Below the pieces are notes generated by a model that worked only from the letters and a program-made list of their open reading frames with translations, had not been told where the DNA came from and did no database searches. Below are positions 21,555-33,195 of a stretch of 64,000 nt of DNA, one piece after another. The position numbers and the translations under genes were made by a program. This DNA is from Strigamia acuminata. Taxonomy: Eukaryota > Arthropoda > Chilopoda > Geophilomorpha > Linotaeniidae. The DNA is taken from contig OX442319.1 in NCBI GenBank assembly GCA_949358305.1, positions 13,330,001-13,394,000 of the forward strand, in the 5' to 3' direction. Every line of letters begins with the position of its first letter. The stretch's first letter is position 1.

Positions 21555-21747
21555 TTCCACGATGATAATGATAATTATGGCTTTTATGATAATCATCACC
21601 ATGATGCTTCCCACGATGCTTCCCATGCTAAACATGATGTTTATGTCCAGTATGTTTATCGGGATATCCGTGTCCGTACTTCCAATCCTGATCGTCAGAC
21701 TTCTTCGACTGATGATCATCCCAATATTTATCATAATGCTCGTATTC
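21555..21747 (-). pseudogene. Inverted copy of the His-rich block, with stop
   Basis: On the minus strand the right arm reads EYEHYDKYWDDHQSKKSDDQ, then YGHGYPDKHTGHKHHV, an in-frame TAG at 21630-21628, and HGKHRGKHHGDDYHKSHNYH. It is the same protein block as in the left arm, missing the ~12-residue DDDDGHGGYHAD segment. One stop codon interrupts it. Confidence 0.5.
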
Positions 21748-21887
21748 TTTTTACATTCAACTTTGTACTACCGGGATAAAAGTTGTTCGGAATTGTGTCT
21801 TTTTGTGTGTAATACACCGCCAGAGAGCTTATGTTTTGAACGTTGTATGGACGATACGACGTTCGCAGGACCGTGTATTTACGGGGC

Positions 21888-22046
21888 CCCACATCTAGCG
21901 CGACATAATTTACCGCGACAATCTGTCCCTAAAAAATGGTTTATACATAAAAAAATCAGAAAGGTTACTGTAGGTTCGCGGGAGGTCAAGGGGGATCGCG
22001 GTAGATCATGTCGCGGTAGGATTTTGTCGCGCCAGATCACACGCCC
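21888..22046. mobile_element. Small MITE inside the right arm
   Basis: ATCTAGCGCGACATAATTTA on the left and the complement of TCTGGCGCGACAAAATCCTA on the right form imperfect inverted ends with ACCGCGACA following inward on both sides. The left arm of the palindrome lacks this sequence, consistent with a later insertion of about 160 bp. Confidence 0.55.
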
Positions 22047-22260
22047 CGTATTTACTTAGAATAAATCACTTGTACTTTTTAACTCTATAGTTGTACTGTT
22101 GTATTGTTGAATCGTGCTATTTCCAACCAAAAATCTTATCAATTTTTAGACTATTTCTTTATCTTAAATGACTATGAATGGCTTAAGATAGTTTGTAACC
22201 CTTAGATCGCGCCAACTTTGAAATTACATGAAAAATCGTTTAATTATCGCATGAGTATGT

Positions 22261-23945
22261 GTGCAGACATTTTGCATAGTGTTGTTTAGGAGTTGTATAC
22301 TGTAGCACCTCAAGATCGCAAAAATCCTCGTTGAATCCATATTTTGAACATTATCCGAAATTGAGAGCTCTTAACGTGTTATTCTTTCTCTTTTATGCAT
22401 TAGTCCAGTCCAATCCTCAACGCCCAGAATTCAAACTGTTTGTAGAACTTCTATGGATGGTTTGGATATTGAGCAACTGCCAAACGGTCAGCGAGATAAT
22501 TGTAAAATATTTCTGATAATTTTGAAAAGTTTTTGGCGAATTAGAATTTCTTTTGAAAAATTTCTGACAAATTTTATACAAACTTCAGAAATTGAAACAC
22601 TTGGGTAAATTTGAGAATTCTTAAAATCTGCAGATATATGAAGTCCAACAAAATATAAAATAAAAATGTCCAAAATTCAAACATGTCACTTTTTGTCAAT
22701 GCAAAAACATTTACTCATGCATTAATCATACAATCACAAAATAGACTACAAAACAAAGCACTCATCAAAAAAAAAACTTCAACTGGAGCCATAAGTGGTT
22801 TGGTTTCTCAAAACTGCTACCATCCAACACAGAAAATGTCGAAATCCGTGTGGAAAATCGTACGGGAATGGCAGAAAATTCGAAATTCGAGTGGAAATAA
22901 TTGAAAATGGACAGAAAATGTCGAAATCATCCAAAAAAGGACTGAAAATGGAGAAAATTAATTAAAAATCACTCAAAAACTGACAGAAAATACGGAAAAA
23001 TAATTAGAAATTCAAATCACACACTTATTTTAGCATAATACCATTCATTTCTCATACCAAGTGAACTTGTAAATGCCATATTCAATGGGGAATATGGTCT
23101 TACAATACTTCAATGGTATTTTATCAAGTCAGCGGTAGAATTGCTTGTAAGAGTTTGAGCACAAAAATATGGAAAATATGAAGGCGAGATATTACCAATG
23201 TCCGCTAAATAAGAGTAAAGTGGATTTTGCCTGTCTAAATAGTGGGTGGCTAGGAATATCTCAGAATTTCGTAGAGACAACATCAACAAGCAACGAGAGA
23301 ACTCTTATTCCGCCATTATAGAAAATGACGTAATAATGCGATTGCGTCATTAATCTTTGAAAGGGGAGATTAAGATGAGTAATTTGCAGCTGGTTGACCT
23401 GGATGGAAATTTAAAATGCGCCCATTTGGTCCCACCCGAATTTGGGCGCTCGGCCATTTGGCCCTAATTTAATCATTTGGGAAATCGTCCTTAGACTGTA
23501 GCGTTACTACGCGCTAGTTTCTATGGCAACCGCCGTTATTTTTGTTTGTTTGAATTTTGATGCTCATGCCCCGAACTTCTTCGATCGAGCTCGACTTATT
23601 GCATTTTTATTACGTTTCAAAGGTTCCATAGTGTCTAAACACCACCAAAGTGTAAGCAGACGATAGTAAGGGCAGAGGGGAATAGATAAATCACTTTGTT
23701 TGGGTTTCATTTGCTTTTTTCCCCTGTTTATATAGTTCGGCGCAATCGTGTATCGAACGTTAGGCCTAACTCGGCGAATTGAATTGGAACCAGCACAGAA
23801 ATATGCGGCTGATCATGCGAATGGCAATTGGAGGTGGCCTTATTGCTGTTCATACTTCGGAGTACACATACTAATTTTATTTGAATACTGTCCGATTTAG
23901 TTAATTGTATTAATACTTAATTGTTTTTACTATTTTTTAATTTCA
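22261..23945. other. No gene seen
   Basis: AT-rich, with a purine-rich stretch of GAAAATGTCGAAATC-like near-repeats at about 22830-23000. A small inverted motif (GCGCCCATTTGG ... CGCTCGGCCATTTGGCCC) is near 23418-23465. The right end is probably 5' flank or UTR of the zinc-finger gene; an acceptor-like TTTAATTTCAG ends at 23946. Confidence 0.35.
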
Positions 23946-24017
23946 GAATACATTCATTTCGGTGTCTTTAGCATATGGAAAGCTTCGAATTTGTTACTCT
24001 ACATTGAAGTGAAAAAA

Positions 24018-25681
24018 ATGAATAAGAAACGTGAGGATTACAATTGCGATCTGTGTGATTATTCATGTTCACACATTTATCTAATGAACTATCACATGCT
24101 TAAACACACTGGTGAAAAGCCTTTCAAATGTCGAATGTGTTCACTTTCATTTCGACTTAAAAGTTACTTGACTGTCCACATGCGAATTCACACTGGAGAA
24201 AAACCATTAAAGTGCAATTTGTGTGATTATTGTTCGAATGATAATGGAAATTTAAAAAGACATCTTTTAACCCATACTGGAGAAAAACCATTCAGGTGCC
24301 ATTTGTGTGATTATTGTTCGGCGGAAAATGGGGGGTTAAAAGTCCATCTATTAACCCATAGTGGAGAAAAACCATTCAGGTGCCATTTGTGTACATATGC
24401 TTGCACTGGGAGTGGGAGGTTAAAAAAACATCTTTTAACCCATACTGGAGAAAAGTTATTCAAGTGTCATTTGTGTGTTTATTCGTGCATTGAAAAAAAT
24501 AATTTAAGAAGACATCTTTTAACCCATACTGGAGAAAAACCGTTCAAGTGCCATTTGTGTGATTATTCTTGCAATCAAAGTGGGACCTTAAAAACACATT
24601 TATTAACCCATACTGGAGAAAAACCGTTCAAGTGCCATTTGTGTGATTATTCCAGCAATCAAAGTGGGACCTTAAAAACACATTTATTAACCCATACTGG
24701 AGAAAAACCTTTCAAGTGTCATTTGTGTGCTTATTCCTGCATTAAAAGTGGGAATTTAAACAGTCATCTATTAACCCATACTGGAGAAAAACCATTCAAG
24801 TGCCATTTGTGTGATTATTCTTCCAATCAAAGTGGGACCTTAAAAACACATTTATTAACCCATACGGGAGAAAAACCGTTCAAGTGCCATTTGTGTGATT
24901 ATTCTTCCAATCAAAATGGGACCTTAAAAACACATTTATTAACCCATACTGGAGAAAAACCTTTCAAGTGCCATTTGTGTGCTTATTCCCGCATTAAAAG
25001 TGGGAATTTAAACAGTCACCTATTAACCCATACTGGAGAAAAACCATTCAAGTGCTATTTGTGTGATTATTGTTCGGCTCGTAGTGGGAATGTAAAAGCC
25101 CATCTATTAACCCACACAGGAGAAAAACCATTCAAGTGCCATTTGTGTGATTATTCTTCCAATCAAAATGGGACCTTAAAAACACATTTATTAACCCATA
25201 CGGGAAAAAAATGTTCAAGTGCCATTTGTGTGATTATTCTTCCAATCAAAATGGGACCTTAAAAACACATTTATTAACCCATACTGGAGAAAAACCTTTC
25301 AAGTGCCATTTGTGTGCTTATTCCCGCATTAAAAGTGGGAATTTAAACAGTCACCTATTAACCCATACTGGAGAAAAACCATTCAAGTGCTATTTGTGTG
25401 ATTATTGTTCGGCTCGTAGTGGGAATGTAAAAGCCCATCTATTAACCCACACAGGAGAAAAACCATTCAAGTGCCATTTGTGTGATTATTCCTGCAGTGA
25501 AAGAGGAAATTTAAAGAGACATTTATTAACCCATACTGGAGAAAAACCATTCAAGTGCCATTTGTGTGATTACTCCAGTGTTCAAAGTGGGCATTTAAAA
25601 GACCATCTATCAACCCATAGTGGAGAAAAACCATTCAAGTGTCATTTGTGTGAAGATTTTGTATCGGTTCATTCCATTTAA
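24018..25681 (+). pseudogene. Poly-C2H2 zinc-finger gene with one-base frameshift
   Basis: From the ATG at 24018 a frame encodes 14 C2H2 fingers of 28 residues with HTGEKPFKC linkers. At about 25205-25212 one base is missing in an A run (GGGAAAAAAATGTTCAAG where other units have GGGAGAAAAACCGTTCAAG), and the frame shifts to an early stop at 25260. The next frame continues with five more full fingers and a partial one (CHLCEDFVSVHSI) to the stop at 25679-25681. Restored in frame the protein would have about 20 fingers and act as a nuclear DNA-binding factor. Fingers 11-13 and 15-17 are near identical, and the lesion sits at the boundary. A homopolymer sequencing error is possible, in which case the gene is intact. 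An acceptor at 23946 suggests an upstream exon. Confidence 0.75.
24881..25495 (+). repeat. Recent 336-bp (four-finger) duplication
   Basis: Sequence from about 24881 is repeated from 25216 (offset 335 rather than 336 because of the missing base). The copies are almost identical over fingers 11-13 and 15-17, far more than neighbouring fingers are to each other. Confidence 0.8.
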
Positions 25682-25869
25682 AAAATTTAAATTGAAAACG
25701 GTTGATTTTTGCTTAGTGCTTTTATTAGAGCAATTCAATTTTTACCCTTTTGAAAATACCATTACCTGCTTGAAAAATTTAGAAAAAGTAAATCTGTAGA
25801 TTTCTATATTTTTCTTGCTTGATTTCCAATTTTTGAAATTCAAACAACATGCTTGGTATTAGAAATGTT

Positions 25870-26030
25870 AACATCAACTTTTTATTCATTTTCAATTAAA
25901 TTTGGTTATTTGTATTCATTTTCAATTAAATTTGGTTATTTGTATTTCATTTTCAATTAAATTTGGTTATTTGTATTCATTTTCAATTAATTTTGGTTAT
26001 TTGTATTCATTTTCAATTAAATTTTGTTGT
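25870..26030. repeat. About 32-bp tandem repeat
   Basis: Five copies of a unit containing TTTTCAATTAAATTTGGTTA and TTTGTATTCA follow one another in the 3' flank of the zinc-finger gene. Confidence 0.85.
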
Positions 26031-26348
26031 TTTTTCATTCCGTATTTTCATGAAATGTTATTGTTTATAAAAATAAGGGAATTTTGCTTGTTTTATTAGG
26101 ATTTATGGAGATTTTTGATTGTTCTTTTCAAGGATTTACATACACATTTACTATAATACTATAATATTGCACAAACGTCGTAAAGTAGCATTCTGCACGT
26201 TTTGTGTACGTCCAACGTACGTCCAACGCGGTGGTTTTCTCTACATTTAAAAGCTCTACAACACATTCACATTCAGTAGTCAACACTAGCAGTAGTCACC
26301 ACTCCGCACACCTGTAAACTTTCTACCTTGATCCTAAATCGTGAAGAA

Positions 26349-27843
26349 ATGCCGGTCAGCAAATCCTTATCCCTCAAATATTTCTGTCACAAAACAATGG
26401 CCCAAAGCTTCGACCAACTCCGAGACGAAATTGCACAACTACGTACATTTTCAAATTTATTTTAAAAAACAAAATCAATTTTTTAACTTCTTAATTAATT
26501 TGCAGCTCCGACATTAATCGAGGGATTTTACAACGACAGAAATTTCTTAGATTTCCGATTCACCGAAGCGCCGTCGAAAATCTTCGCGAACAGCCGAAAA
26601 TGCGAGATGGAATTGTATTTCAAGACCAATCCAAAAGAAATCCTATACGATTGCGACATTCTACACCGACTAACCGACGTTTGCAAGGTAAAAAAAACCC
26701 TCAAAGTATAAACCGATCAATTTTATTAACGAAAATCAAATTTATTAGAACCTCCGAAGCTTAAAAATCGCCGACGCCGACTACGTTCCAACCGCAGCCT
26801 GGATGAAATTGTTCCGCACCATCACCGGGGTCGTGACCGTCGACTTGCGCGGCACGTCGTGTTGCGATTCGGTCCTCACGACGATCGGCAGCTACTGCAC
26901 CCAACTGCGCGAACTCAACGTATCGAAGTGTCAGCGAATCACCGACGCCGGAATCCGCAACTTGTGCGTCGATTACTGTAAATTCGGGCAGCCGAAAAAG
27001 ACGAAAATCGAGAAATTGGACATTTCGGACACGAAAATCAGCGAAAAAGCGAGTTTGATCGCACTTAAGAACCTCCCGTTCTTAAAACGCTTCAAATGCC
27101 GTAACCGACGCTTCTGTCGATACGTGCTTGCCGTGTTACGCTCGCTCGTGTTCAACGCGCAAACGTTTCCAATGGTCGAGCACTTCGACTGCGGGAACAT
27201 CGAGACGATCGACGATCGGAAAACGCTCGCGAAAACGTTCCCCGGTTTGTGCGGAATCGACTTGTTCGCCGAATCGGGGATAATCCATTTTGAATTGATC
27301 ACGGCGTTGGTAAGTTCGTCTCCGTGTCGTTTAACGCGATTGGTGCTCGGTAACGTTCAGTCCGTCGACCTGGCGGCCATTGGGCGAGTTCTTCCGGTGT
27401 TGCGCGTGTTGAAACTCTTTCGATGCGGTTATTTATCCGACTGCGGCGATTGCAGCGGCGCGTTTAAATGTTTGGCTGAAGTTCATGTTTCGGTGTCGCC
27501 GGTGGTCGGGGCTACTGGGATTCCCGAGTCGTGTTTGCGGATGTTGTTGGAGAATTGTGTGCGTTTGCAGAAGTTGTTTGTTTTCGGATGCGACGCGTTG
27601 AACGACGGAGTGATTGCGGATTTTGTGGAGAAGAATCCTTTGCGGGAGTTGAGAGAAGTGATTTTTCGGATGTGCGATGGGATTAGTGTGGATTCTCTGC
27701 TGCGGATTTTGGGCGCGGAGAATCCGTTGCGGTTTGTTAGGGTCGTCAACTGCCGACAGATAGGAATGCGCCAGCGTTGTATGATCAGACAGTTTGTGAG
27801 GGATCAAACGCTGGATGTGCAATTTGTAGATAAAATCGAATAA
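26349..27843 (+). CDS. Leucine-rich-repeat protein (F-box/LRR-like)
   Basis: Three exons, 26349-26442, 26506-26687 and 26749-27843, join in phase 1 and phase 0 to 456 residues. The start is the first ATG after the 5' flank. The N-terminal ~90 residues have no recognised motif. From about residue 95 the protein consists of Cys/Leu-containing LRRs of the cysteine-containing subtype seen in F-box LRR proteins: VDLRGTSCCDSVLTTIGSYC, LRELNVSKCQRITDAGIRNL, LKLFRCGYLSDCG, LFVFGCDALNDGVIADFVEK and VRVVNCRQIG. I do not see a clear F-box, so substrate-adaptor function is only suggested. The coding DNA is markedly more GC-rich than its flanks. Partial copies of its 3' end occur at 30562, 33718, 49738 and 62683. 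It appears complete and intact. Confidence 0.75.
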
Positions 27844-28139
27844 ATGCAATTATTTAGCACATTACTCTGTATACGTCAAATTTTTATATTTTGTATGTAC
27901 ATATGTATTTTATGTGTATATTTTTAATTTTATATTTGAACCGTGATTAATGTCAAATGTTTACATAAAATAGGAATGAAAAGCAAACAAAATAAATATC
28001 GTGTTTGAAATTGAAGAATTGAGAAATTTATTTACTTTGGTTGCAATCTTATTTATTTATTTCTGTGTTGACATTAACGTAAAGACGTAAAGACCTAAAT
28101 TCACGGAATGTTGGATTATTAATTGCAACATTTTGGGTC

Positions 28140-28500
28140 TTGAGAACATGAAATCTCATTTGAGCTGTCTAAAATATTCAACGGAGAAAAATAGTTATAT
28201 TCGGGTAAGTTATTTTTATTTGACTACAACGTGGAGTAATGCTTTACTCCTCGGGAGAAATATATAGAACCATTATTCGGCACTCGCGTCATTGTTATTG
28301 TTAGTATTTGATGTTTGGTAAGTGTTAAAAATTTTTAAAGTAGGTTTAGTACGTGTCTAGCTTATGAGATCATATAATTGGCCAAAATATCCACTGCCCA
28401 AGTAGCACGAAGACAAAAAAATCGTCTTCAAAACACCTTGGCATTTTCTAATGATATGGTCTTTTAAAGACGTGTTTTCAAGATCGAAAAGAGATGTCTC
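28140..28500 (+). repeat. Cluster repeat R, copy 1
   Basis: A non-coding block running from about GAACATGAAATCTCATTT through CTCCTCGGGAG and TAGTACGTGTCTAGCTTATG to the ATCCACTG-CAAGTAGCACGAAGAC segment. Related blocks are at 29560-29890, 34150-35160 and 50718-51050. In the last case it lies upstream of a DEG/ENaC gene, and copies 1, 3 and 4 follow LRR-gene 3' ends, so it is part of the duplicated unit. Confidence 0.7.
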
Positions 28501-28702
28501 CAAGACCAATTTGTGCTTTTATTTATGTATTTGTAATCCACTTCTTGTTAAGTTTATGGGAAATCGGTCGAGTCGAGTGTAAGCTTAGATTAAACACCAA
28601 AGCGATATCGTCAAAATGTTAGAAAATAATCAACATGTTTTGCTTTTTTTGAGCGATTTTTAATATTAGTTGGCTGAATTCTAAATTTTGTGTCCGCACT
28701 CT

Positions 28703-28840
28703 GCTGACATCCGCACAATATGCACTGACACAGAGTGAACATGTATTTTTACAGGTCGTAGAATTGTGTGTCAGCGCTGTGCTAGGCTGACATCTGCACA
28801 ATATGCACTGACACTGATTGTGATCATGTATTTGTACTGT
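28703..28840. repeat. Local tandem duplication, about 83-bp spacing
   Basis: GCTGACATCCGCACAATATG at about 28705 and GCTGACATCTGCACAATATG at about 28787 begin two similar ~50-bp segments. Confidence 0.7.
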
Positions 28841-29559
28841 GCACAGAATATTTAATAAGCACCTCAGAAATGTGCCACACAATCATCAAGCAAGTGCATT
28901 TTGTCTGCACTGGATTTGAAACGGCACGGCTCTACAATTCAGACAAGAGAATAGTCGCGTGCACAGCAAAAACAGGTCGATTCGACTATCTATCTGTGAC
29001 AAAAATTACACACCAAGTTGTCACAAAAATCAGTGAGTTTTTGTACCATCTGGTTGTGTTAAAAGTTAAAATGCTCGCCCTACAGCTGTGAAGATTTTTA
29101 TAACCACAACTGTAGACTGTACTATCTGGAAAAGACAGACTTGCTGTGCTGCACTGAAGGGCTTATTCCGGAATCTCTGAAGAGATTAAAGCCAACAAGA
29201 TTGCAGTGAAATAATCAAGTAAAACCCTCATACCGTACGATGTGTTTATTTTGCCAGTTTGCTATATCTACGTGATTGCGCCACTTGTAACTGCACACAT
29301 AATATTATAATGGTGGAAAAAAGTTTGAGACCGCCACAAGTTTATTGGTTCCAAGTCAAAGTATGGATTGGAAATTTATTTACAATGGAAAGTGTAATAA
29401 TGTATTGCATACAATTACGTAACAGATCAAATTTAAATTTAACAAAGCCCCCCACATTTCCATCCCTGGCACTGGTTTTATTTCCGTTTCGAGGATTGCC
29501 TTGTTAAACCTAGTTCGACATCAAAACAACTCTGCCAACGTGCCAAGCAACAGTGCCAT

Positions 29560-29890
29560 GCTATGATAATCTCATTTAAGCTGTCTAAAATAATCCACGG
29601 AGAAAACAGTTTTATTCAGGTAAGTTATTTTTATTTGACTATTTACTCCTCGGGAGTAATATATAGAACAGGAAACCACCATTATTCGGCATTTGCATCA
29701 TTGTTGTGACCCTTTTGGTTCTGTATTGTTAGTATTTGATGTTTGTCAAGTGCTGTAATTTTGAGAATAGGTTTAGTACGTGTCTAGCTTATGAGATAAT
29801 ATAATTGGCCAAAATATCCACTGGCCAAGTAGCATGAAGACCGCAAAAACCGAAAAGAGATGTCTCCAAGATCAATTTGTGCTATACTTA
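29560..29890 (+). repeat. Cluster repeat R, copy 2
   Basis: Same order of blocks as copy 1, including GAGTAATATATAGAACAGGA and the AAACCGAAAAGAGATGTCTC segment. It is closer in sequence to copy 4 (50718) than to copy 1. Confidence 0.7.
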
Positions 29891-29929
29891 TTGTTGGCCA
29901 CCTGTCTTGTATTTATGTTTTATTCTGTG

Positions 29930-30180
29930 ACTAAACATCTCCTATTGGTCGTTTCTCCCTACTTAGTAATTACCACATTATTCATACATTTTTTCCATGC
30001 ATATGTAAATTAGTTAGGAATTAGGTTAGGAAGAATGAGGATATGTTAGGTGACAGGGGATGGAAGCTGAACTGGTCCAAAATACCAGTATACAAAACTG
30101 TCAGCTCCTGATTGTAAATAAATTGTACAAATTTCTTACCGTATTTCACTGGAGGTTGAAACAAGCCAACAAATATTCAT
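29930..30180. repeat. Dispersed repeat S, copy 1
   Basis: A segment from GTGACTAAACATCTCCTATT to TGGAAGCTGAACTGGTCC and TTTCACTGGAGGTTGAAACA recurs at about 62310-62560, with a partial copy at 61650-61770. Here and at 62 kb it precedes the same minus-strand LRR fragment, so it belongs to a duplicated segment. Confidence 0.7.
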
Positions 30181-30561
30181 GTCTGTTGAGTGTTTCCAAG
30201 TAAAAACCACTTGTTTTTAGAGCTGATTTATTCTACATTACTTCTACATTTGGAGGCAAAACCAAAACTAAAACTAAAACTTGAGTCAAGCCCAAACCTG
30301 AACTTGAGTCAAACATAAACATAAACAAATCTGAACTGTGGGTACATAGCGCCGACTATTGGCAAAGGATACAATACTTAAAACTACAAATATCAAACTA
30401 ATGACTAATGATAATAATAATCTTCAATTCTGCATTCCCTCACAATGTCAACTTAAATAAAAGCCTTTAGAAATAAATAAAAAACAAATTTTATTTCTTG
30501 CGTTACTGCAATGCTTCAAAATCCATTAAAACAGACACAAAACCTTTTACACTTTGCTTCC

Positions 30562-30659
30562 CTACCCGGCAAAGTTAAATTTCACACACACCACCTGATC
30601 CCTCACAAACTGTTTCATAATCTCCAGCTCAGCCTCACCTATCTTTCGACAATTCAATG
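30562..30659 (-). pseudogene. LRR-gene 3' fragment (minus)
   Basis: On the minus strand it reads NCRKIGEAELEIMKQFVRDQ then VVCVKFNFAG-stop, matching the end of the LRR protein at 27843 (NCRQIGMRQRCMIRQFVRDQ). Only the last ~33 codons are present. Confidence 0.65.
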
Positions 30660-31059
30660 ACAAAAAATGATGCGTTCACTCGCTGTTTATTGCATCCTTA
30701 CCGTTGCTGGAATTTACGCACGAGGACCAGAAACTGACAACGAAAAGAGTGAACAGTGTAATGCTAAGCTAGACAACAGTTTAGGCTTTATTAGTCTCCA
30801 ATTGAACCAGAAAGAATTGACAGTAAGAAAGTCCAAAAATCCAAAAAACTTGAAGAAAAATTCTTTTCAGTACTAATTTCCTAGTGACAAAGAGCAGTAC
30901 TGTTTGCGCACAATGCACGCTGGAGAACTTTGCAAGCATCAAGATAACTCGAGTTGCAGATCCCAAAGTAATTTCGAAAAGCGATCAAAAAGCAATCGTT
31001 CATAAGCTGAAATTAGATTTCACACAGCTAAATAGTATTACATATTACTGCACCAGGTA

Positions 31060-31858
31060 AGCATATGGTAAGGACCAGTAAAACACATATTTCCACCTGA
31101 GGCGAGCAAGGCATGTGCCGCACTTTTGAACAGTAAAAAAAAATTTTTTTTCTTGTTGAAAAAAAATCGGATTGTGCGCCCAAAGACGCGGCCCCTAGAA
31201 ATACGCCGCCTGAGGCGAACCTCCATAAATTAGTTGCACACTATTTATTCTTAATTTCGCACTATTTTTAATTGTTTTCCTCACTACTTTTTTCCGCACT
31301 ATTTGTACTGAATTTTACACCAAATGTTCTTTATTTATCACTACTACCGAAAAACGTTTTTTCGGTTGTAGAAACGTTTTATGAACTTTCAGGCGCTATT
31401 TTAGTAACGTTTCATGAACGTTTAGGCACTTTTTAGTATATAAAGGCCTGGTTCACACTGTTAATTTTATAACAGCAATGACTACACGTAATCTTCTCAT
31501 CTTCGGAATCTGAAAGCGACATGCACCGAAACCGACATGCACTCGCATGAGCCTCTCCCGATTTGGGGCATACCACAATTGTCGAAAGATAAAATATGTG
31601 AGTTATACCGAAATGGTGTATCTAAACCCAAGACAATTCGTTCCAAACAAGGGATTCAGGTCTGACAGAACCAACGGCAAAACAAAAAAAAATAGTGTGT
31701 CGTTAAGTAATCTGTAGTGTGAAATTGGAAAAAATAATGCGGAGAAAAGTAGTGCGAATGAAAATCACTTTTAGTGAAAAACAAAGAATAAATAGTGTGC
31801 CAATAAATACAACCCGAGGCGAACACCTCACCGCCTTAACCCTCGCGCTGGCCCTAAA
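31060..31858. mobile_element. Inverted-repeat insertion in copy A
   Basis: TTGCACACTATTTATTCTTA near 31235 faces the complement of TTGGCACACTATTTATTCTT near 31804, with further blocks (TCGCACTA, CTACTTTT..CCGCA) inverted between them. GAGGCGA-containing sequence borders it on both sides (near 31099 and 31206; near 31815). No transposase. Its right border lies next to the third exon block of copy A, whose acceptor is missing. Confidence 0.5.
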
Positions 31859-32126
31859 TAGTACAATCTAATGTGAGGGTGAATTAAGTATTTTACTAAT
31901 TCATAAAATGAAATTTCACATTCGTGATATCTACGGTAAGTCACAAACCACTCATCATAATTCTCAGAAATCTCATGAATTTTTTAAAATAGTATCTACT
32001 CGTCAACTGTCACAAAACATCAATATAGCTGCAATGCGGTGTTTTTGAGTGGATCAAGTGCCACGTTCTCACCTGAGTGGACTTTAAAACCGTATGTATT
32101 TTTTCATGTCTGTATTAAATTCATTA

Positions 32127-32547
32127 CCGTATTACCTCACATAAAGCGGCATGCCGTTGGACATGGGTTTAGCAGGTTTTTAAAATTTTGTTCAAAATGT
32201 GTATACCGGCATGCCGGTATAAAATGAAACATGCCGGTATAAGTGAAAAACTTTTTTTTCTTGGTTTTTTATTTAAAGAGCCCAGATGAATAATTATATA
32301 TTGGATTTTGTGTCTGAAATTTAAGTTTTATTGATATTCTGAAGATTATTACTAAAATTTGGGAAAATTTATACAAATTTCCTACATTTTGGACATCTAA
32401 AAATGATTTTTTTGGTTAATGTGGCTAAATTCTTTTAAAAAAAATTCGTCCTCACTTATATCGGCATGCCGTTAAAAATATTGGTTTATCGGCATGCCGG
32501 TATAACTCGAACTATGCCGGCATGCGGCTTAATGTGAGGTAATACGG
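32127..32547. mobile_element. Mariner-type MITE with GCATGCCG blocks
   Basis: CCGTATTACCTCACATAAAG on the left is matched by the complement of the right end (CCGTATTACCTCACATTAAG), flanked by TA at 32125-32126 and 32548-32549. GGCATGCCG palindromes are repeated inside. Copies B and C of family X lack it, which gives the empty site. Confidence 0.8.
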
Positions 32548-32835
32548 TATGTGCTTATGGGAGAGATATTCAATCGTATTCGAGTTTTGCAAATATGGAT
32601 CAAGTCACAGTAAAAAGGCACTGGATTTGCAAAATAACATTTAAATTCATGTGAATGCCACTCTCTCAATACTATCAATAGTCAGTATTTCAACAAAGAA
32701 TGTAATTATCACATTCTAAATTCTATTTTTTTTCTTAATGAAAGATGTCAGTTGTATTGTTTTCGGATTGCTGTGACAACCGAAGTTACGACATTTGTCC
32801 GAATGCACGGGAATGTGTTTTGAAAGGGTCCTGAG

Positions 32836-33195
32836 TAGACCCATCAGATACAGTGGTGTAGCGTGGGATGCCATCAACCCGAGCAAAACTGATATTATGC
32901 TTCCCTTTCCAGTTAGTATTCCCTTCCACCTTGGCACAAGAGGCGCCCCCTTAGAACTCTGATTTTCATGGGCCCCTAATTCTAAAAATGAAAGATTGTG
33001 ACGGAATGGTCGTACCCACAGTAGCCTGGGGAGAGACACATTCTCACGTAAAATAAGACAAAAACTCCAGATTGTTGGGTTGTTGGCCTTTAATCGTTGT
33101 CTAGGGGTTGGGGTCTCCAGTCTACCCACGTGTTGGCGAAGACACGCCACACCAGCAACTGACCTGTCTCCCACAGGGAAGGACCCCCCTGTACG
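32836..33195. repeat. Dispersed element inserted in copy A
   Basis: This moderately GC-rich stretch is absent from copies B and C at the corresponding place. It shares TTGTTGGCCTTTAATCGTTG-like and GACACGCCACACCAGCAACT-like blocks with the insertion at 34390-34950, so both are copies of one element. No coding content is recognised. Confidence 0.5.

Larger units (their letters stand above)
20077..22260. mobile_element. 2.2-kb palindromic (foldback-like) element
   Basis: The outermost ~230 bp on each side, beginning CATACTCATGCGATAATTAA at 20077 and ending with its complement at 22260, are diverged inverted repeats. The inversion continues inward: a block with CTCAGC..GATTGGCTGCTACATAAAA is found twice in each arm (about 20310 and 20800 on the left; inverted near 21440 in the right arm), and AAAATTGAAGGATTTTGTAC at about 20920 faces its complement near 21315. 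The centre of symmetry is near 21120-21160 with a unique loop of about 350 bp. No transposase is visible. Arms differ by many substitutions, so the structure is not very recent and is unlikely to be an assembly fold. Confidence 0.7.
27844..30561. other. Intergenic, with repeats, no supported gene
   Basis: Holds the 3' flank of the LRR gene, two copies of the cluster repeat (listed separately), a short local duplication near 28703-28840, and the repeat at 29930. A 73-codon frame at 28870-29091 has no recognisable features. At 28617 ATGTTAGAAAATAATCAACA matches the 5' flanks of the two DEG/ENaC genes but is not followed by channel sequence. Confidence 0.4.

Noticed and set aside
20327-22059. 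Ile/Met-rich hydrophobic frames in the palindrome that look like membrane proteins
   Set aside because: They are other-frame readings of GAT/CAT-rich DNA. The His/Asp-rich frame is the one recognisably shared by both arms.
20077-22260. Palindrome as an assembly or library fold-back artefact
   Set aside because: The arms differ by many substitutions, a deletion in the His-rich block, and a MITE present in only one arm. An artefact would give near-perfect arms.
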